Positions 13,989 through 15,658 of a stretch of 15,658 bases of DNA are shown piece by piece. Source of the stretch: JAFALX01 sp036378495 (lineage in GTDB: Bacteria; Chloroflexota; Dormibacteria; Aeolococcales; Aeolococcaceae); contig DASUWI010000101.1 of the NCBI GenBank assembly GCA_036378495.1, forward strand, positions 1 to 15,658, written 5' to 3'. The notes beneath the pieces were generated by a model. It made no database searches. It was not told the origin of the DNA and saw nothing but the letters and a program-made list of their open reading frames with translations. The position numbers were made by a program, and so were the translations under genes. Positions within the stretch are counted from its first letter, which is position 1, and every line of letters begins with the position of its first letter.

Positions 13989-15658
13989 TCAGCCGGCCGT
14001 TGAGCGGATCAGGTCGCCGGCGGGCAGGACGCGCACCCGGCGCTCGGAGCGGCCGTGCGCCTCGATGACGGGTTCGGTGTCGCCGAGCTGGATGACCGAC
14101 ATCGCGGTGGCGCCGGCGATGTCGCGCAGCATGGTGGCGACACGCGGGTCCGCGGCCGTGAGCACCACCTGGTGCCCCGTTGAGAGCTGCTGCACGAAAC
14201 GGAGCATCGCCTCGCGGCGGCGCGGGTCGGCGGTGAGCAGCGGCTCGTCGAGCAGCAGCGGCAGCGGCTCGATGCCGGCGCTGAGCGTCTCGGCCAGCGC
14301 GATGCGGAGCAGCAGCGACACCTGATCGCGTGTGCCGTGAGAGGCGTGCTCCAGCGGAAGCATGTCGGGGCGCTCGTCACTGAGGAGCGATACGGCGAAG
14401 TGCTCCGTGTCGACGTTCACCGCCTGATAGCGGTCGTCGGTGAGCAACGCCAGCCGCTTGGCGATCCCAGAGGCCAGCTGCGGCGCCAGATCGCGGTGCG
14501 TCCGGCGCGACGCCTGCTCGATCAGCTGGATCGCCCGCTCGAGAGCGTCACGGCGATGCAGCGCCTCCAGACGCTCGGCCGCGGCGGCGTCGCGCTCGTC
14601 CTCCAGGTCGGCAAGGTCGGGGAGGTTCTCGAGCACTGCGGCGAGCCGGGCGCGCAGGTCACGCGCCTGCTCGCCCGCAGCCGTGGCCGTCTGGCGTGCG
14701 TGCTCCGCCTCGCGCTCGAGCTCCTGCAGCTCGGCCGCACCGAGGGGAACGCGCTCCGCCTCGGTGTCATCGTCGCCGCGGCGAAGCAGCTCCTCCCAAA
14801 GTTGCTGAAGCAGCCTTTGCAGGTCGGCTTCTTTGCCGATTGCCCAGACCCGGCGATGGACCTCGTTGAGCGCGGACACCGCGGCGTCATGCCGCCGCCG
14901 CGATTCGCATGCCTGCCGAAGGGCGGTCACCGATGCAGCGGGGCTCGCGCCGGGCGCCATGCCGGCGCCCGAGAGCAGCTGAACCAGACGCTGCTCGAGG
15001 CTGACCACGGCGTCGGCGCGGTGGTTCGCCTCCTCCTCGAGCGCTGAGAGCGTTTCCTCCTTCGACCCCAGCTCGCGATCCTCGTTCTCGAGCTCACTAC
15101 GGCGCTTGTGCAGCGCGCCCAGCTCGCCGAGGTCCGCCAGCGCGGCTCGCGCCTGGCGCAGGAGAGCCTGGGTGGGACCGGCGCGAATCTGTTCTGGGGC
15201 GGCGCCCGTGGTGGCCGCTGCGAGCGCCACGCAGCGCTCGGCGAGGGCCGCCGCCGTGGCATGGAGCGCCGCCGACTCGGCCTTGCGACTCTCCACGCGC
15301 GCCTGCTCCTTGTAGAGGGCCGCCTGCAGCGCCGCCAGCGTGGGCAGGCGGTCTGCCAGCAGCTCGAGCGAGGCGTCGTCGAGCCCGAGCCCCCGGCCGA
15401 AGGCGCGGAGGCGGTCCGCCGCCGGGGAGAGACCCCTGAGCCGCGTGTGACCCGCGTACGCGAGCACGCCGGCGACGGCGACGCCCGCGCCAGCCGCGAC
15501 CAGCGCCAGCGTGGCGTAGCTCGAGGCGGCGAGGAATCCGGCGGCGGCTGCCGCGACCACGAGGATCACCGCCGCAGAAGCCGACCACCATGTCCGCCAG
15601 CGCCATCCCGCGCCGCCGCGGTCGCGCAGCAGCGAGGCCATGGCGGGAACGGCCTCCG
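13989..15658 (-). CDS. YhaN/SbcC-like SMC-type ATPase, 5' partial, with membrane segments
   Basis: The C-terminal part of a large SMC/Rad50-like ATPase; the frame stays open to the right edge and the Walker A half is outside the window. Numbering from the in-frame ATG at 15641 (550 residues): two adjacent hydrophobic segments at about 20-41 and 43-65, then a long Ala/Glu/Arg-rich coiled coil (about 75-400), then the C-terminal nucleotide-binding lobe with the ABC signature SHGTRDQVSLLLRIALAE (about 434-451), Walker B PLLLDEP (461-467) and D-loop LLTADPRR, followed by the switch-histidine region STGHQVVLTA. The S-x-GTRDQ signature and the mid-protein membrane pair match Bacillus YhaN, whose partner is an SbcD-like nuclease. 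DNA repair or processing is inferred; such a nuclease gene would be expected just beyond the edge. Confidence 0.87.
   Translation of the reverse strand, partial: EAVPAMASLLRDRGGAGWRWRTWWSASAAVILVVAAAAAGFLAASSYATLALVAAGAGVAVAGVLAYAGHTRLRGLSPAADRLRAFGRGLGLDDASLELLADRLPTLAALQAALYKEQARVESRKAESAALHATAAALAERCVALAAATTGAAPEQIRAGPTQALLRQARAALADLGELGALHKRRSELENEDRELGSKEETLSALEEEANHRADAVVSLEQRLVQLLSGAGMAPGASPAASVTALRQACESRRRHDAAVSALNEVHRRVWAIGKEADLQRLLQQLWEELLRRGDDDTEAERVPLGAAELQELEREAEHARQTATAAGEQARDLRARLAAVLENLPDLADLEDERDAAAAERLEALHRRDALERAIQLIEQASRRTHRDLAPQLASGIAKRLALLTDDRYQAVNVDTEHFAVSLLSDERPDMLPLEHASHGTRDQVSLLLRIALAETLSAGIEPLPLLLDEPLLTADPRRREAMLRFVQQLSTGHQVVLTAADPRVATMLRDIAGATAMSVIQLGDTEPVIEAHGRSERRVRVLPAGDLIRSTAG

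Overview
The window is strongly GC-rich, densely packed DNA from a bacterial chromosome, most likely from the high-GC Actinomycetota or a deep-branching relative. The evidence is the Mycobacterium-type 7-iron ferredoxin, a GlnA1-type glutamine synthetase that keeps the adenylylation tyrosine, an actinobacterial-style DXS, and an adjacent pair of ArsA/Get3-like ATPases that look like Mycobacterium tuberculosis Rv3679/Rv3680 (BagA/BagB). Several genes carry a TANNNT -10 box a few bases ahead of the start codon, a promoter layout typical of leaderless transcripts in such bacteria. I cannot name genus or class. There are no rRNA or tRNA genes, insertion sequences or CRISPR arrays, and no gene-free stretch longer than 190 bases.

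Layout. 1-3513 (+): a large secreted protein cut by the left edge, with two beta-propeller-like modules joined by two almost identical 100-residue repeats. 3522-4004 (-): a small lipoprotein. 4087-4383 (+): ferredoxin. 4574-6040 (+): glutamine synthetase, with a dyad-rich upstream region and a strong terminator downstream. 6028-7359 (-): a polyprenyl-phosphate-dependent GT87 mannosyltransferase whose 3' end overlaps glnA. 7440-7934 (-) and 7924-9801 (-): an acetyltransferase translationally overlapping dxs, in an apparent dxs-GNAT operon. 9881-10687 (+): a SirB1-type transglutaminase-like/TPR protein. 10710-11072 (-): a three-helix membrane protein, divergent from 11156-11614 (+), a PrxQ/Bcp peroxiredoxin that probably heads an operon with the two Get3-like ATPases (11640-12596, 12593-13798). 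13989-15658 (-): the C-terminal part of a YhaN/SbcC-like SMC ATPase, cut by the right edge.

Most of this is housekeeping: nitrogen assimilation (glnA), electron transfer (ferredoxin), isoprenoid precursors (dxs), envelope glycan assembly (GT87), thiol-dependent peroxide removal (bcp). The less ordinary parts are the peroxiredoxin-Get3-like ATPase operon, the membrane-anchored SMC-type ATPase, the bimodular exoprotein with a recent internal duplication, and several compact promoter and terminator arrangements. I found no convincing wholly new system; the best leads are listed as findings.
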